64,000 nt of DNA from VRUE01 sp963716735 (GTDB lineage: Bacteria; Actinomycetota; Thermoleophilia; Solirubrobacterales; 70-9): NCBI GenBank assembly GCA_963716735.1, contig OY970321.1, positions 496,001-560,000 on the forward strand, read 5' to 3'. Below, piece after piece: positions 62,675 through 64,000 of this stretch. The notes beneath the pieces were generated by a model. The model ran no database searches, was not told the DNA's origin, and was given only the letters and a program-made list of their open reading frames with translations. The position numbers and the translations under genes are program-made. How positions within the stretch are numbered: position 1 is the first letter of the stretch; each line of letters opens with the position of its first letter.

Positions 62675-63957
62675 GGCTCCATTGTCGCGCCCAGCCGCGC
62701 GGGATGCCCGATCGAGCCAACCTCGGCGAGGTCGCGACGGAAGGGCAAGCTGGCGGTCCAATCGATCACCGCGCGCGCCTTGCGGGCAATGCCCGGGATC
62801 TGGCTCATGTGGTAGGTCCGCGCCATCCACCAGGCGGGGAAGCCGCGGAACTTGCGGCCGCCGACTCTGCCGACGGCCTTGTAGCGGCCGAGGTTGACGA
62901 AGGACGCGTTGCCGCGGTACTCGAAGGGTTTGGCGGAGCCGATGCCCAGCTCGGCGGCGATATTGCGCGCCGCGGCCGGGCCCTGCCGGACCGCGTGCTG
63001 AGCGGTCGGTGGGTAGAAGCCGCCGCCGGGATCGGGCGCTGCCGCGCAATCGCCGACCGCCCAGACCGAGTCCGACCCCTGCACCCGCAGGTGGTCGTCG
63101 ACCGGAACGCGACCGCGCTCGTCGAGGGGCAGATTCAGCCGGCGCAGGCTCGGGTGTGGCGCAACTCCCGCGGTCCAGACCACCGTTCGGGTCGGCAGGG
63201 TCTCGCCACTGGAGAGACGGGCGCGGTCGGCGGTCACCTCCTCCAGCGTGGTCTCGAGACGGATGTCGATGCCACGGCCGCGCAGCTCGCGCAGCGCGTA
63301 GTCGGCAAGGCCGATGTCGATCTCGGGCAGGACCCGCCCAGTCGCCTCGACCAGCACCCAGCGCATGCCGTGCAGCCGGGCGCGCGGATAGCTCTCCATC
63401 GCGTCGGCGGCGAAGTCCTGAAGCTCGGCGAGCGCCTCGAGGCCGGCATAGCCGCCGCCGACGAAGACGTAGGTGAGCAGCTCGTCGCGCCGCGCCGGGT
63501 CTTCGCTTGCGTTGGCCGCCTCCAGCGTCTCGACCACGTGGTTGCGCAGCCAGATCGCGTCCGCGAGCGTTTTGAAGCCGACCGCATGCTCGGAGAGTCC
63601 CGGCACCGGCAGGACTCGCGAGACCGAGCCGAGCGCGAGCAGGAGTTGGTCGTAGGGAAGCTTCTCGGTTTCGCCCTCGCGGGTTCGCAGCTCCACCGTG
63701 CGCGCCTTGGGATCGTGGCCAGAGATCGTGCCCAGTCGCAGGTAGGTGCGATCGAGGATCTCGCGCAGCGGCGTCACCACATGCCGCGGCTCCAGCGTCC
63801 CGGCTGCCGCCTCCGGCAAAAACGGCGTGTAGAGCATGAAGTTGACGTCGTTGACCAGGGTCAGCCGTGCCGACTGCCGCGGCATGATCCGCTCCAGCTC
63901 CCGCGCCGCCATCGCCCCACCGAATCCACCCCCGGCGATAACGACGTTCCAGGCCAT
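62650..63957 (-). CDS. ndh: Type II NADH dehydrogenase (NDH-2)
   Basis: NDH-2 passes electrons from NADH to menaquinone without pumping protons. The 435-residue FAD protein has the N-terminal dinucleotide fold VVIAGGGFGGAMAARELERI, the NADH fold TYVFVGGGYAGLEALAELQD, VWTAGVAPHPSLRRL and the FAD motif VWAVGDCAAAPD. A C-terminal amphipathic/hydrophobic part (WWMARTYHMSQIP) would attach to the membrane. This completes a respiratory link with the men genes in the window. A leaderless TAAGTT box and a perfect palindrome precede the ATG. Confidence 0.93.
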   Translation of the reverse strand: MAWNVVIAGGGFGGAMAARELERIMPRQSARLTLVNDVNFMLYTPFLPEAAAGTLEPRHVVTPLREILDRTYLRLGTISGHDPKARTVELRTREGETEKLPYDQLLLALGSVSRVLPVPGLSEHAVGFKTLADAIWLRNHVVETLEAANASEDPARRDELLTYVFVGGGYAGLEALAELQDFAADAMESYPRARLHGMRWVLVEATGRVLPEIDIGLADYALRELRGRGIDIRLETTLEEVTADRARLSSGETLPTRTVVWTAGVAPHPSLRRLNLPLDERGRVPVDDHLRVQGSDSVWAVGDCAAAPDPGGGFYPPTAQHAVRQGPAAARNIAAELGIGSAKPFEYRGNASFVNLGRYKAVGRVGGRKFRGFPAWWMARTYHMSQIPGIARKARAVIDWTASLPFRRDLAEVGSIGHPARLGATMEPWDSSTSS

Positions 63958-63963
63958 GCCTTC

Positions 63964-63997
63964 AACTTAGCACTTTGTAACAAGTTGTTACAAAGTG
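63964..63997. promoter_or_regulatory. ndh promoter with perfect palindromic operator
   Basis: TAAGTT on the minus strand (plus 63964-63969) lies 6 nt before the ndh ATG. Directly upstream is a perfect palindrome with arms CACTTTGTAACAA (63971-63983) and TTGTTACAAAGTG (63985-63997) around one base. It covers the -10/-35 spacer, so a bound repressor would block ndh. The form (TTGTAACA-TGTTACAA) resembles TetR-family operators, so a divergent regulator gene may lie just beyond the window. Confidence 0.75.
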
Positions 63998-64000
63998 ACG

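Overview
The window is one stretch of a high-GC bacterial chromosome. The coding density is high and most neighbouring genes overlap by 4 bp (ATGA or GTGA junctions). SepF and YggT, a short HisG that needs HisZ, an actinobacterial-type MurA with Asp in place of the catalytic Cys, a menaquinone pathway, and the rRNA operon together point to an actinobacterium. A deep-branching Thermoleophilia-like lineage is my inference; the 16S rRNA gene at about 17381-18930 would settle it. Almost every promoter I can recognise is a TANNNT -10 box only 6-10 nt before the start codon, which implies leaderless or near-leaderless mRNAs.

Positions 1-11366 (minus strand): a his operon (hisZ-G-D-B-H-A) ends in a hairpin. 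It is followed by hisF, cca, pgeF, yggS, sepF, proC, yggT, lspA, an RluA-type pseudouridine synthase and the start of rpsB. Next come murA (minus), a membrane-anchored alpha/beta hydrolase (plus) and a 66-codon small ORF. A complete rrn operon without spacer tRNAs follows (minus, 13940-19206), with clear 16S and 23S processing stems, and then tyrS.

Positions 20406-34690: a class A penicillin-binding protein (plus) faces a long minus-strand cluster. In transcription order this is leuL (attenuator peptide), leuA, an XRE-cupin regulator, leuC, leuD, a methyltransferase, leuB, ilvE, cimA, a DegT aminotransferase, argH and a 3-methyladenine glycosylase. It covers leucine synthesis, the citramalate route to isoleucine, and the last step of arginine synthesis. 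leuA has a predicted translational attenuator in which the leucine codons of a 19-codon leader ORF pair with the leuA ribosome-binding site.

Positions 34691-53518: an MFS exporter, an RTX-like secreted protein, a quinone oxidoreductase, serC-serA, a cupin, a secreted protein and ilvC. They are followed by the menaquinone genes (menE divergent from menB-menA-menC-menD; menF further on) and ilvB-ilvN. Branched-chain amino acid and menaquinone genes are interleaved. A 48-bp repeat lies both before ilvB and between cimA and degT.

Positions 53519-64000: UDP-sulfoquinovose synthase (sqdB) lies next to two polytopic glycosyltransferases and a DUF2304-GT2 fusion, probably a glycolipid or cell-surface glycan locus. 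Then come an Ada-AlkA DNA repair fusion, a SnoaL-like protein, a secreted PQQ-type sugar dehydrogenase, a small zinc-ribbon membrane protein and a type II NADH dehydrogenase. The last has a perfect palindromic operator at the window edge. I saw no CRISPR array, tRNA gene, insertion sequence or prophage.
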